Below, piece after piece: positions 44,503-53,778 of a stretch of DNA of 64,000 nucleotides; the first letter of the stretch is position 1; the number at the start of each line of letters is the position of its first letter. The notes below the pieces were generated by a model that was not told the origin of the DNA, did not search any database, and was given only the letters and a program-made list of their open reading frames with translations. The position numbers and the translations under genes were made by a program. This stretch comes from Francisella salimarina (GTDB taxonomy: Bacteria > Pseudomonadota > Gammaproteobacteria > Francisellales > Francisellaceae): contig NZ_VOJA01000003.1 in NCBI RefSeq assembly GCF_007923265.1, positions 186,001-250,000 of the forward strand, given 5' to 3'.

Positions 44503-45960
44503 ATGATGAAATATCAAGCAAATAATTTTATAAATGGTCAACAAGTTAAGCCAACAGGAACTACAGTTATTGATATAGATAATCCTCAAACTGGTGAAGT
44601 AATTGCCAAGATGACTTGTTCATCTGTTGAAGATTTAAACAATGCTGTGAATATAGCTAAAGAGGCTCAAGAAGCTTGGGGAAACACTACGTTTAAGACA
44701 AGAGCTCAGGTATTTTTTAAATACAGACAGCTTTTGGAAGAAAATTTTGAAGCACTAGCAAAGCTTTGTGCTGAAGAGAATGGTAAAACACTTGCAGAAG
44801 GTGCTGCAGAAATAGCAAAAGCTATGGAGCTTTGTGAGCTTGCAGTATCTATCCCTCAAACGCTAGGTGATAGAAGACAAATTATTAGTACAGGTATTGA
44901 GTGTAAAGAGCAAAGAACTCCTTTAGGTGTTGTTGCAAGTATTGTACCATTAAACTTTCCGGTTATGGTTCCTCATTGGACTATTCCAATGGCTCTAGTT
45001 TTAGGTAATGCAATGATTGTTAAACCTTCTGAAAGAGTACCATTATCTTGTATAAGAACTGCTGAACTATTAAAGCAAGCTGGTTTACCTGATGGTGTAT
45101 TTAATATTGTTCAAGGCGATAGAGATATTGTAGAGGGTATTTGTGATCACGCAGATATTAAAGCAGTATCATTTGTTGGATCTAGTCCTGTAGCGAAGAT
45201 CGTATATGAGAGATCGGCTAAGTCAGGCAAAAGATGTATTGCTTTGGGAGGTGCTAAAAACAATTTATTGTTATTACCAGATGCTGATCCTGATATGGCA
45301 TCAAGCGATATTGTGGCATCTTTCACGGGATGTGCAGGTCAAAGATGTATGGCAGCATCATTACTAATAGCAGTTGGTGATGTTGATCATATTATTGAAA
45401 AAGTTGTGGAGAAAGCTAAGGATGTACAAGTTGGTGTAAATCTTGGTGCAATCATAACAAAAGAATCTAAAGATAGAATAGAAAACTACATTACTAAAGC
45501 AAAAGATGCTGGATGTAAGATTTTACTAGATGGTAGAAATGCTGTAGTTGAAGGTAAAGAGGGTGGTTACTATGTGAACCCGACTATTATCGATGGTGCA
45601 GAGTTTGGTCAGCCATGGTCTTGTGATGAGATTTTTGGTCCAGTTGTAACTATTATTAGAGTTAAAAATATTGAAGAGGCTATCAAGATTCAAAACTCAT
45701 CTATATATGGAAATGGTGCATCTGTCTATACTCAAGATGGTGAAGCTGCGACTTATGTTATTGATAGGTTAACAGCTGGTATGTGTGGTGTGAATATTGG
45801 TGTACCAGTTCCGAGAGAACCATTTGGATTTGGTGGCTGGAAAGACTCTAAATTTGGTGTTTCTGATATTACAGGATCTCAACCAGTAGATTTCTGGACT
45901 CAGACTAAGAAAATTACAACAAAATGGAATGCTAAGCATAAGAAAGATTGGATGAGCTAA
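44503..45960 (+). CDS. MmsA-like (methyl)malonate-semialdehyde dehydrogenase
   Basis: 485 residues of the aldehyde dehydrogenase superfamily. The catalytic Cys lies in GCAGQRCMA (about residue 282), and the LGGAKNNLLLLPDAD segment and VPLNFPVMVPHW resemble MmsA enzymes that make acetyl-CoA or propionyl-CoA without a separate Glu. AGAGGAAAG is well placed before the ATG. The partner aminotransferase follows 60 bases later; together they would convert an omega-amino acid such as beta-alanine to a CoA ester via the semialdehyde. Confidence 0.85.
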   Translation: MMKYQANNFINGQQVKPTGTTVIDIDNPQTGEVIAKMTCSSVEDLNNAVNIAKEAQEAWGNTTFKTRAQVFFKYRQLLEENFEALAKLCAEENGKTLAEGAAEIAKAMELCELAVSIPQTLGDRRQIISTGIECKEQRTPLGVVASIVPLNFPVMVPHWTIPMALVLGNAMIVKPSERVPLSCIRTAELLKQAGLPDGVFNIVQGDRDIVEGICDHADIKAVSFVGSSPVAKIVYERSAKSGKRCIALGGAKNNLLLLPDADPDMASSDIVASFTGCAGQRCMAASLLIAVGDVDHIIEKVVEKAKDVQVGVNLGAIITKESKDRIENYITKAKDAGCKILLDGRNAVVEGKEGGYYVNPTIIDGAEFGQPWSCDEIFGPVVTIIRVKNIEEAIKIQNSSIYGNGASVYTQDGEAATYVIDRLTAGMCGVNIGVPVPREPFGFGGWKDSKFGVSDITGSQPVDFWTQTKKITTKWNAKHKKDWMS

Positions 45961-46020
45961 TATTTACTTAGGCTGATGTATTTAAACAAAAACTATATTG
46001 TATTTTTTTAGGAGAGAGAT

Positions 46021-47349
46021 ATGAGTATTAGAGAACAAATCAAACAAAATAATATTGACTATAACGTTTTTACTTGGGTGAAACAAGGTGGTTTAAATCC
46101 TGCATGTATCGAAAGAGGAGAAGGTTCTTTCATATATGATTATGATGGTAAGAAAATTTTAGATTTTACTGCGGGTTTGATCAGTGTAAATCTAGGGCAT
46201 GGTAATCAGTCTGTAATTAATGCTGTAACAGAGCAAATGAAAGCAATTGCTTTTCCTGCACCTGTTCACGCTACTAAAGTTAAAGGTGAGTTAGCAAAGA
46301 AATTAGCAGAGCTTTTACCAGGTGACTTGAATAAAGCTTATTTTACATTGTGTGGAGCAAGTGCAAATGAAGCTGCAATCAAGGCCGCTAGAGCATATTC
46401 AGGTAAACAGAAAATACTAACAAGGTATAGATCTTTCCATGGTGGTAGTTATGCTACTATGACGCTAGGTGGTGATCCTAGAAAACTTCCTCACGATGCT
46501 GATGGTATTCCTGGTGTTGTTCATTTTGAAATACCATCTACTTATGATGGTATCTATAATGAAAACCCTAAGAAACAAACAGAAGAAGCTTTAAAGCATT
46601 TAGAAAGAGTAATTAACTACGAGGCTGCTGAAAATATTGCTGCAATTATGCTTGAGGGAGTAAGTGGTACATCTGGTTGCTACCTATATCCAGAAGGCTA
46701 CATGGAAGGTGTAAGAGAGTTATGTAATAAGTACGGTATTTTACTAATCGTTGATGAAGTAATGAGTGGTTTCTGCCGTACTGGCAAATGGTTTGGTTTT
46801 ATGAACTATGATATCGTGCCAGATATCGTAACCATGGCAAAAGGTATTACATCATCATATTTACCATTAGGCTGTTGTATGCTTTCTGAAAAGATTATGG
46901 CTAAATTTCAAGAAACAGCTTTTGTACTAGGTGCTACATATAGTGGTCATCCAGTATCTTGTGCAGCAGGTCTTGCGACTATCAATGAATATGAAAGACT
47001 AAATATACTTGATAATGTAAATAAAATGTCTGCATACTTTGGTGAAAAAGTAGAGGAGCTAAAAGCTAAGCATAAATGTATTGGTGATTATAGGTCAAAA
47101 GGTCTATTAGGTTGTTTTGAGCTTGTCAAAAATAGAGAAACAAAAGAGCCATTAGTTCCTTATAATGCTAAAGATGTTAGTATTACAACTAAGATTGCAG
47201 GTAAATTCAAAGAGCTAGGTTTACACTCTTTTGTAAGATGGAATCATATATTTGTTGGGCCGCCACTAACAATTAGTAAGGAAGAACTGGATATAGCTGT
47301 GACTGTTCTTGATGAAGTATTTACTTTAGCTGATACTTTCTGTGACTAG
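46021..47349 (+). CDS. Class-III PLP aminotransferase (omega-amino acid type)
   Basis: 442 residues. The PLP-binding Lys lies in TMAKGITSSYLPLG (about residue 273), IVDEVMSGFCRTGKWF is the class-III signature, and CGASANEAAIKAAR is the phosphate-binding stretch. Resemblance is to beta-alanine/taurine/omega-amino-acid:pyruvate transaminases; the donor is not known. GGAGAG precedes the ATG. It is cotranscribed with the MmsA-like gene and converges on the LysR gene with one base between. Confidence 0.85.
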   Translation: MSIREQIKQNNIDYNVFTWVKQGGLNPACIERGEGSFIYDYDGKKILDFTAGLISVNLGHGNQSVINAVTEQMKAIAFPAPVHATKVKGELAKKLAELLPGDLNKAYFTLCGASANEAAIKAARAYSGKQKILTRYRSFHGGSYATMTLGGDPRKLPHDADGIPGVVHFEIPSTYDGIYNENPKKQTEEALKHLERVINYEAAENIAAIMLEGVSGTSGCYLYPEGYMEGVRELCNKYGILLIVDEVMSGFCRTGKWFGFMNYDIVPDIVTMAKGITSSYLPLGCCMLSEKIMAKFQETAFVLGATYSGHPVSCAAGLATINEYERLNILDNVNKMSAYFGEKVEELKAKHKCIGDYRSKGLLGCFELVKNRETKEPLVPYNAKDVSITTKIAGKFKELGLHSFVRWNHIFVGPPLTISKEELDIAVTVLDEVFTLADTFCD

Positions 47350-47350
47350 A

Positions 47351-48346
47351 CTAGTATTCTTGTTTCTGCAACCAGTCACAAAATAGTTTAACAATTTTCG
47401 TGTGGTGCTTATTTTTCTTCAATATAATTCTATGATTTCTTGTCATTACAATATTTTTTACATTAATAACCTTTAGTGAGTTATTGTCTATCTCACTAAG
47501 GCTTACATTAGGTACAGTTGCAAGAAAATCGCTGTTTGCGACATATACTTTGACAGCTTCAATATTCGGTAGATAGAAATCATCATCAATGAAAGAGTTT
47601 GTACTTTCTTTTATCATGTCACCATTTTTTGTAAAAACTATATCTCCTAGAACAATGTTCTCTTTAACATCGTAGTCACCAGCCCATTTCCTCATGATAT
47701 TTGAGTTTTTATCTATCTTGGTTATAAGAATATCTCGCGTTGTAAAAGTGTCATGATAATATGCCCATTTATATCCAAAAACATCATCAATGTTAACAGA
47801 GTCATACTTTGCAAGTGGGTGGTTTTTATTGCAGATTATTTTTAGTTCAGACTTTTTTATAATGATTTCTTCTGATTTCATTTCATGTAAAAGAACACGT
47901 CCCTCGACAAAGCCTATTTCACATATTTCATTTTCAATATTAGCGAAAGTTTTATCAAGGTTATCACTGATAATATTAATCTTTATGTTTGGGTATTCTG
48001 TCTGGAATTTATAAAGTAGTTTTGGCAGCACATAAGTTGCTATCACAGAGTTTGCAGCTACAGAAATGTCACCTTGTAGGTTTTCATTGGATTTATTAAA
48101 TAATTCAAACTCATTTGATTTTTCTATGATTTCAATAGCTTTCTTAAATAGGGCTTTACCGTCACTATTTAGGCTTAGACCATTTTTATTACGGTCAAAA
48201 AGTTTTATTTCAAGGATTTTTTCTAACTGACCTAAACTAATACTAGCTGCAGATTGTGATATAAAGCATGACTTGGCACCTTCGCTGATAGATTCAGCTT
48301 TTGCGACTTCAATAAAAACTTTCAGATGTTTGAGAGTTATACGCAT
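47351..48346 (-). CDS. LysR-family transcriptional regulator
   Basis: 331 residues. The N-terminal winged helix-turn-helix (about 1-60: LKVFIEVAKAESISEGAKSC, then SQSAASISLGQLE) and an effector-binding domain from about 90 are clear. It is convergent with the aminotransferase gene and probably controls the permease/dehydrogenase/aminotransferase set, although it is not divergent from its target, the usual LysR layout. The inducer would be a substrate or intermediate of that pathway (inference). Confidence 0.88.
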   Translation of the reverse strand: MRITLKHLKVFIEVAKAESISEGAKSCFISQSAASISLGQLEKILEIKLFDRNKNGLSLNSDGKALFKKAIEIIEKSNEFELFNKSNENLQGDISVAANSVIATYVLPKLLYKFQTEYPNIKINIISDNLDKTFANIENEICEIGFVEGRVLLHEMKSEEIIIKKSELKIICNKNHPLAKYDSVNIDDVFGYKWAYYHDTFTTRDILITKIDKNSNIMRKWAGDYDVKENIVLGDIVFTKNGDMIKESTNSFIDDDFYLPNIEAVKVYVANSDFLATVPNVSLSEIDNNSLKVINVKNIVMTRNHRIILKKNKHHTKIVKLFCDWLQKQEY

Positions 48347-48427
48347 AATGGAGGATAAGTACTACTAAAAATATATTCACAAATTGTAGCATAATTAAGC
48401 TATTTAAAAGTCTAAATATATAAAGAC

Positions 48428-48982
48428 TTATTTTTTACATAGAAGTTTGGCGGATAGAGTACTTGTGGTTTTTTCTTTTAATATATCAAAGCCATCAAGT
48501 TTATATGTAGCTGTTTTTTCAGTTTCTACATAAATCAATGTTTCATTAGGAATATTTTGGTTTTTTAATATTGACTCTAGAGCTTTTGGAGTAATGTTTT
48601 TATTGAATGGAGGGTCTAAAAATATAATTAGCCTAGAATTGCAAGGATCAAAATTTGCAAGGGCCTTTATGCTATCAGTTTTATATATTTCACAATTCTT
48701 TATTTCCAAGGTATTAATATTTTCTTTGATTTGCTGCAAAGCTTTAAAATTAAGTTCATAGAATATGGCTTTTGAAGCACCTCTTGATATGCTTTCTATA
48801 CCTAGGCTGCCACTACCAGCAAAAGCATCAATGCAAATGCTATCATGTATATATGGAGCTAACCAATTAAAGATAGTTTCTTTAAGTTGATCAGCGGTTG
48901 GGCGTAAGCCATTTACATTAGGGAACTTAAGCCTTCGATTCTTATATTTTCCAGATATTATACGAATAGTATTTGTCTTCAC
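48428..48982 (-). CDS. rsmD: 16S rRNA guanine-966 N2-methyltransferase
   Basis: 184 residues. The N-terminal RIISGKYKNRRL and LRPTADQLKETIFNWL segments, AFAGSGSLGIES (SAM-binding) and the FLDPPF active-site motif match RsmD, which methylates G966 of 16S rRNA in the assembling 30S subunit. The start is GTG at 48982, directly after the stop of the M16 protease gene; no better ATG is available. It is translationally linked to that gene. Confidence 0.93.
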   Translation of the reverse strand: MKTNTIRIISGKYKNRRLKFPNVNGLRPTADQLKETIFNWLAPYIHDSICIDAFAGSGSLGIESISRGASKAIFYELNFKALQQIKENINTLEIKNCEIYKTDSIKALANFDPCNSRLIIFLDPPFNKNITPKALESILKNQNIPNETLIYVETEKTATYKLDGFDILKEKTTSTLSAKLLCKK

Positions 48983-50206
48983 TTATTCGATATCTCCAAC
49001 CATTACTGTGATTATGCTATTTTCTTGTATCACTTGGTAAGCATTATGAATTTCTTTAGCAGTAACATTATTAATATGCTCAACATAAGTATCAAAGAAA
49101 TCTAAAGGTAGATTTTTATTTGCGATTGAAGATAGCATATTTAATTTAGAGCTATTTTTTACACTACTGAGTAAATGCGTGCCTTCAATATGCTTTTTAG
49201 AGTTTGTTAGGGTTTGTTCATCTATAGTTGAATTGATGAAATTACTATAGACAGTGTTTATAGTGTCTATAGCAAGGTTTGGATTACTTGTTTGAGCCGA
49301 TATTAAAAAACTACCGTAATCGGGATTAATATTTGCTGTGCTTGATATGTTGTAAACCAATCCAAGCTCTTCACGAACTTTATTGAAAAGCAAAGAGTTT
49401 AAACCACCGCCACCAAGTATCTCATTTCCTAGTTTTAGAGGGAAGTATAATGGATCGTTAATTTCGAGTAATAATTGATGACCAACTAGTATTGCAGTTT
49501 GTTTACTTGGAAATTTGTTTTTAACTATTTCGATATTATTTTTTTGTTGAGCAAATTTTTGCGTATTTTTTTTACCTTTTGGTAGGAGGCTAATTATTTT
49601 TTGAGAAATACTTTCAGCCTGAGATTTATCTATAGCGCCAACTACACATATATTAGCATTATTCGCACAAATATTTTCACCAAAGAAATCCTGAATGTCT
49701 TTTTGAGATATTTTTTTGATAGTTTCTTTGTAGCCAATTGTTGGCTTACTGTAAGGGTTATTTGCAAAAATATGCTTTGAAAATTCAAGTGATGCTAGGT
49801 AATTGGGCTGCTGATATAAATAGTCAATATGAGTAAGAGTCTGAATTTTTTCTCTTTCTAATATATCAGGATCAAAGTCTGGAATAGTAAAAACTTCTTC
49901 TAATATATTAATAGTATTGTTAATAATATTATTATCATTTAACAAGCGAATTTTTATGTTAAAAAATTCTTTAGTAGTTTCTGAATGTATAGATATTCCA
50001 TTATCAGTTATTTTATTTATAAGTTCTTGCTCATTAGATTTCTTAGTCTTTGTAGCAAACATTCCTACTGCCAAATCAGCTAAACCATTCAATTCTCCAT
50101 CAAATGCAGAGCCAGCTCTAAAGTTAAGCTGTATATCAATCATTGGTAAACTTGGAGATTCTTGGAAATATACTGTTGTATTATTTATATCAAATTTATG
50201 GATCAT
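48983..50206 (-). CDS. M16-family protease-like protein without the zinc motif
   Basis: 407 residues with the two-lobed M16 fold signature (RAGSAFDGELNGLADLAVG, later EILGGGGLNSLLFNKVREE and GLVYNISSTANI). At the position of the HxxEH zinc site there is GLADLAVG, so it should be catalytically inactive. It follows the active member by five bases, and the two would form a heterodimer such as the M16 pairs of other proteobacteria. No N-terminal signal is seen, so cytoplasmic or peripheral location is possible. Confidence 0.85.
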   Translation of the reverse strand: MIHKFDINNTTVYFQESPSLPMIDIQLNFRAGSAFDGELNGLADLAVGMFATKTKKSNEQELINKITDNGISIHSETTKEFFNIKIRLLNDNNIINNTINILEEVFTIPDFDPDILEREKIQTLTHIDYLYQQPNYLASLEFSKHIFANNPYSKPTIGYKETIKKISQKDIQDFFGENICANNANICVVGAIDKSQAESISQKIISLLPKGKKNTQKFAQQKNNIEIVKNKFPSKQTAILVGHQLLLEINDPLYFPLKLGNEILGGGGLNSLLFNKVREELGLVYNISSTANINPDYGSFLISAQTSNPNLAIDTINTVYSNFINSTIDEQTLTNSKKHIEGTHLLSSVKNSSKLNMLSSIANKNLPLDFFDTYVEHINNVTAKEIHNAYQVIQENSIITVMVGDIE

Positions 50207-50211
50207 GATTT

Positions 50212-51465
50212 TTAATCCTTTAATAAGTGAAGAGATGTAAGGTTTGATTTGTCAAAATATCTGTCTAGTACACGGTTAACATCACTAGTTGAAACATCAT
50301 AAAGTTTTTCAAGATATTTATAGTAGTCAACATCTAGATTTATACTGGCAAGAGAACCTATTAAATTTGCTTGAGTTTCAAGAGAATCCATAGCAAACAC
50401 TTTATCAGCTTTTATAGTTACTTTTGCTCTATCAAGCTGCTCTTGGGTTATACCATTGTTTTTTAGCTTTATAATTGAATTCTCTATTTCATTTTGAATT
50501 TTATCTAAGCTTTGGTTGTGGTTTGCTATAGCTGTAATCATAAAAAGATCCTCCCCCTTTATGAAGGGAGAGTATTCACTATCAATATGACAACATAGAT
50601 TTTTATCTCTAACAAGCTCTTGTTGTAATACTGATGCATCAGCACTGCCAATAATATTATTTAGGATCATTAAGGCAAAAGGATCATTATCATGATAATC
50701 AGTTGTTAGCGAGGGTGTTATGTATCCTAATATCGCAGCATCTGTATCATTTGGTGATTTTTGTACTTTTGAGTGTCTATAGCCAATATTTATTAAGCTT
50801 GGCTCTTTTTCTATATTAATTAATTTAGATTTAGGAATACCACCGAAGTAATCCTTTATCATAGGTATAGCTGATGATTCATCAATATCACCTACAAGAA
50901 CAATACTAGCGTTATTTGGGGCGTAATTTTGTTGATACCACTTTTTTAGATCATTAAGAGTGTAATTTTCAATATCTTCACGCCAACCAATTATTGGAGT
51001 GTGTCGTGAATTATTTTGATATGCAAGTCTCATAAATTGTTCAAAGGCGTAGCTAAATGCTTTGTCATCTACACGTAGATTTCTTTCTTCGAGTACAACT
51101 TTTCTTTCAGGGATAAATTCATTTTCATCAAAGAGTAGGTTAGACATTCTCGATGACTCAATAGATAGGCTTAGTTCTAGATTTTTTTTATGCCAAAATT
51201 GGTAGTAAGCAGTATAATCAAAACCTGTGAATGCATTTTGTACACCCCCATTATTCTCTACTATACTATTAAGCTCATCTTTGGAGTATTTGTTAGTACC
51301 TTTAAACATCATATGTTCAAGCATGTGAGATATGCCAGTTAGTTTAGTGGGTTCGTATGTAGAACCTACTTTATACCAAATCTGTGCAAGAGTGACGGGA
51401 GCTCTCAAATCTTTTTTAATGTATATACTTAAATCATTGTTTAAGGAATATTTGTTAATGCTCAT
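50212..51465 (-). CDS. M16-family zinc protease, active subunit
   Basis: 417 residues. The inverted zinc motif HMLEH is present (residues about 45-49), with the third ligand Glu in ERKVVLEER. The R/Y substrate-binding pair of the C-terminal lobe belongs to the partner. It degrades or trims short peptides and is presumed to act with the inactive neighbour. It has no obvious signal peptide. It follows lptG by eight bases and may be transcribed from the lptFG promoter. Confidence 0.9.
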   Translation of the reverse strand: MSINKYSLNNDLSIYIKKDLRAPVTLAQIWYKVGSTYEPTKLTGISHMLEHMMFKGTNKYSKDELNSIVENNGGVQNAFTGFDYTAYYQFWHKKNLELSLSIESSRMSNLLFDENEFIPERKVVLEERNLRVDDKAFSYAFEQFMRLAYQNNSRHTPIIGWREDIENYTLNDLKKWYQQNYAPNNASIVLVGDIDESSAIPMIKDYFGGIPKSKLINIEKEPSLINIGYRHSKVQKSPNDTDAAILGYITPSLTTDYHDNDPFALMILNNIIGSADASVLQQELVRDKNLCCHIDSEYSPFIKGEDLFMITAIANHNQSLDKIQNEIENSIIKLKNNGITQEQLDRAKVTIKADKVFAMDSLETQANLIGSLASINLDVDYYKYLEKLYDVSTSDVNRVLDRYFDKSNLTSLHLLKD

Positions 51466-51473
51466 ATATTATT

Positions 51474-52532
51474 TTATGTTTCTTTAGATTTTATAAATAG
51501 ATAAATTAGTAATATTAATGCAACAACCGTAGGTCCTGCAGCACCAATTATTGTTGGTAAGTGCAGAATCAGCGCAATTGGGCCAAATATTTGGTTAATA
51601 ATAAAAAATGCGAATCCAAAAAATGCTCCTAAAAGTAGCTTGAGTATTAGGGTTGATGATCTTGTGGATCCTATACTTAAAGGCACAGAAAGTAGTATTA
51701 GTACCATTAAAGCTATAGGCTGAAAAATTTCTTGCCAAAATTTTAGTGATATAGAGTCCTTTGCCTGACTATTGGAAAGCATATATTTAGTTAACTGAGT
51801 AAAGTTTAGATAATCATTATCGTTGATAGTAATAACTTTAGCTACAGATATTGGTATTGGATTAGACCAGATAGCTTTATAAACATTTTCTTTGACACTT
51901 ATATGTTTGGCATTGCTGTTGGGGAATGTTACAACACTTACATCAAACACATTTGCTGTCGCATCATTTACGTATTCAGCTTTTTTTGCATATCTAACCT
52001 GTTGCACTTGGTTATCACTGGTTATAAACTTTCTTATTCCGAATGCTTTTCCTCCATTAGGATCTATATTTGAGATATTCATAAACCCGTCAGAAGTTTT
52101 GAGCCACAAGTCGTGAGTGTTATATGCAACGGTGTTTGAGTCAGCAAGCTTTTGTAATACTGGAGCTATATAGCCACCAAAAACCATTGTGATGATAGAG
52201 CCAATTATACCGACTAATACTACCCCTTTTGCAATTTGAGCAGTAGAGCGACCAAAAGATCTTAATACTATTATTTCGGAGTTGTTTGCAAGTAAGCTAA
52301 GCCCCATTAGTGCTCCCACCATAGCACAAGCAGGAAGTAATGTGTATAAGATTCCTGGTAACTGATATATAGTTACTATAATAAGCTCTATGTTACTTGC
52401 GCCTGTATCATTATTACTTACCTGTGCTAGATATGTGAAAATAAAAAATAAAATACAAAAGATCAAACTTACAACAAGAAAACTGCTAAATACTGTTTTA
52501 AAAATGTAACGATCAATACGGTTTAAAAACAT
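51474..52532 (-). CDS. lptG: LPS export permease LptG
   Basis: 352 residues with six membrane segments (three near each end) enclosing a periplasmic jelly-roll domain (about 120-265). Start MFLNRIDRYIFKTVF and GSTRSSTLILKLLLGAFFGF are LptG-like. With LptF and LptB it extracts lipopolysaccharide from the inner membrane. It abuts lptF (TAA-ATG). Confidence 0.93.
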   Translation of the reverse strand: MFLNRIDRYIFKTVFSSFLVVSLIFCILFFIFTYLAQVSNNDTGASNIELIIVTIYQLPGILYTLLPACAMVGALMGLSLLANNSEIIVLRSFGRSTAQIAKGVVLVGIIGSIITMVFGGYIAPVLQKLADSNTVAYNTHDLWLKTSDGFMNISNIDPNGGKAFGIRKFITSDNQVQQVRYAKKAEYVNDATANVFDVSVVTFPNSNAKHISVKENVYKAIWSNPIPISVAKVITINDNDYLNFTQLTKYMLSNSQAKDSISLKFWQEIFQPIALMVLILLSVPLSIGSTRSSTLILKLLLGAFFGFAFFIINQIFGPIALILHLPTIIGAAGPTVVALILLIYLFIKSKET

Positions 52533-53615
52533 TTACTTTTCCTTTTTAGATGATCCATTATCTTTTCTTATTGTTCTAATAGCATAAATTATAAAAAAGA
52601 TATGTGGAAGCCAGCAGCCTATCCAGATTGGTAATTTACCACCAACCATAAGAGTGTTAACAAACATATTACTACATAAGTATACGGCCAGAACAACAAC
52701 AGAGGGCAGCAGTTTAGCATATTTATTTTGTCTTGGTCTTAATCGACAAAGAGCAAGAGCCAACAATGATGCTACAATTACAGAAATAGAGTTGTTGATA
52801 CGACCAAAAAGTTCCCCACGTGAAACTGTTCCGTTGTCACTATCAGAAAAATTTTCTATTAATGTGTGCATGTATAGCCTATCAACTTTATCGTGATTGT
52901 AATCACGGTCAGAAGTGTCAAAAATAGTGTATATAGCATTCTTAGCAGTGTCATAAGAGTGTTCGTATGTTTTAGGTTCTTTTGTATAAATATGAGCATC
53001 GTGGAAGTCTACGTATGCGGCACCTTTATCTGTTATAACCTTTGCTATAGGGGCAGTTACAACTTTGTATTCATCACTATTATCTGTACCCATATATAAG
53101 AAAACGTCTTTAAGTGTGTTCCCTGATTTACTTTTTATATATATGACTTTTCCATCAGTAGTTTTAATTATCTTGTCATCTGTTATTGATGATAGTAGTG
53201 CTTTTGCAGTCAGTGATGCTTGATAGATGTCCTGCGTCTGTTTAGATAACGGATTAATATACATTACTGTCAAAAATGTTATAAAGGTTAAAGCATATAC
53301 AGGCTTCATAGTGTTTTTGACAATTTGCATCCATGTGACACCGCCGGCAAGCGTTACAAACATTTCATTGTTTGCAAAGTACTTACCAAAACAAATCACA
53401 ATAGCTAAAAATATTGCGATAGGAGCGACAAGACTTACATTTCCAGGTATTGTTAATATTACAAATTTTATTATAGAGTCAATTCCAAGACCCTGTGAAT
53501 AGGCCTGCTGAAAAAGTCGAATAAGTAAATTGGCAGACACAATAGATATTATAAAAAGAGTAATAGATGTGAATGTATTAACTATGTCTTTGTTGTAATA
53601 TTTTTCTAGAATCAA
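52533..53615 (-). CDS. lptF: LPS export permease LptF
   Basis: 360 residues, same layout as LptG: start MILEKYYNKDIVNTFTSIT, three membrane segments, periplasmic jelly-roll, and three C-terminal segments followed by a charged tail (KDNGSSKKEK). The gene is first in the lptF-lptG operon and divergent from pepA, an arrangement conserved in many gamma-proteobacteria. Confidence 0.93.
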   Translation of the reverse strand: MILEKYYNKDIVNTFTSITLFIISIVSANLLIRLFQQAYSQGLGIDSIIKFVILTIPGNVSLVAPIAIFLAIVICFGKYFANNEMFVTLAGGVTWMQIVKNTMKPVYALTFITFLTVMYINPLSKQTQDIYQASLTAKALLSSITDDKIIKTTDGKVIYIKSKSGNTLKDVFLYMGTDNSDEYKVVTAPIAKVITDKGAAYVDFHDAHIYTKEPKTYEHSYDTAKNAIYTIFDTSDRDYNHDKVDRLYMHTLIENFSDSDNGTVSRGELFGRINNSISVIVASLLALALCRLRPRQNKYAKLLPSVVVLAVYLCSNMFVNTLMVGGKLPIWIGCWLPHIFFIIYAIRTIRKDNGSSKKEK

Positions 53616-53778
53616 AGTATGCCACTATATTTATATAATAATTATGCTAGTAGCAATTCTATATTTTTTATAAGCAAAAGTCAGTAAATAAGAATAACTA
53701 GCTTTTAAATTTAATGCGATAAATGTCGTTTTTTGATATTATGTTTGAAAATATGTTACAAAAAATACAGGATCTCTA

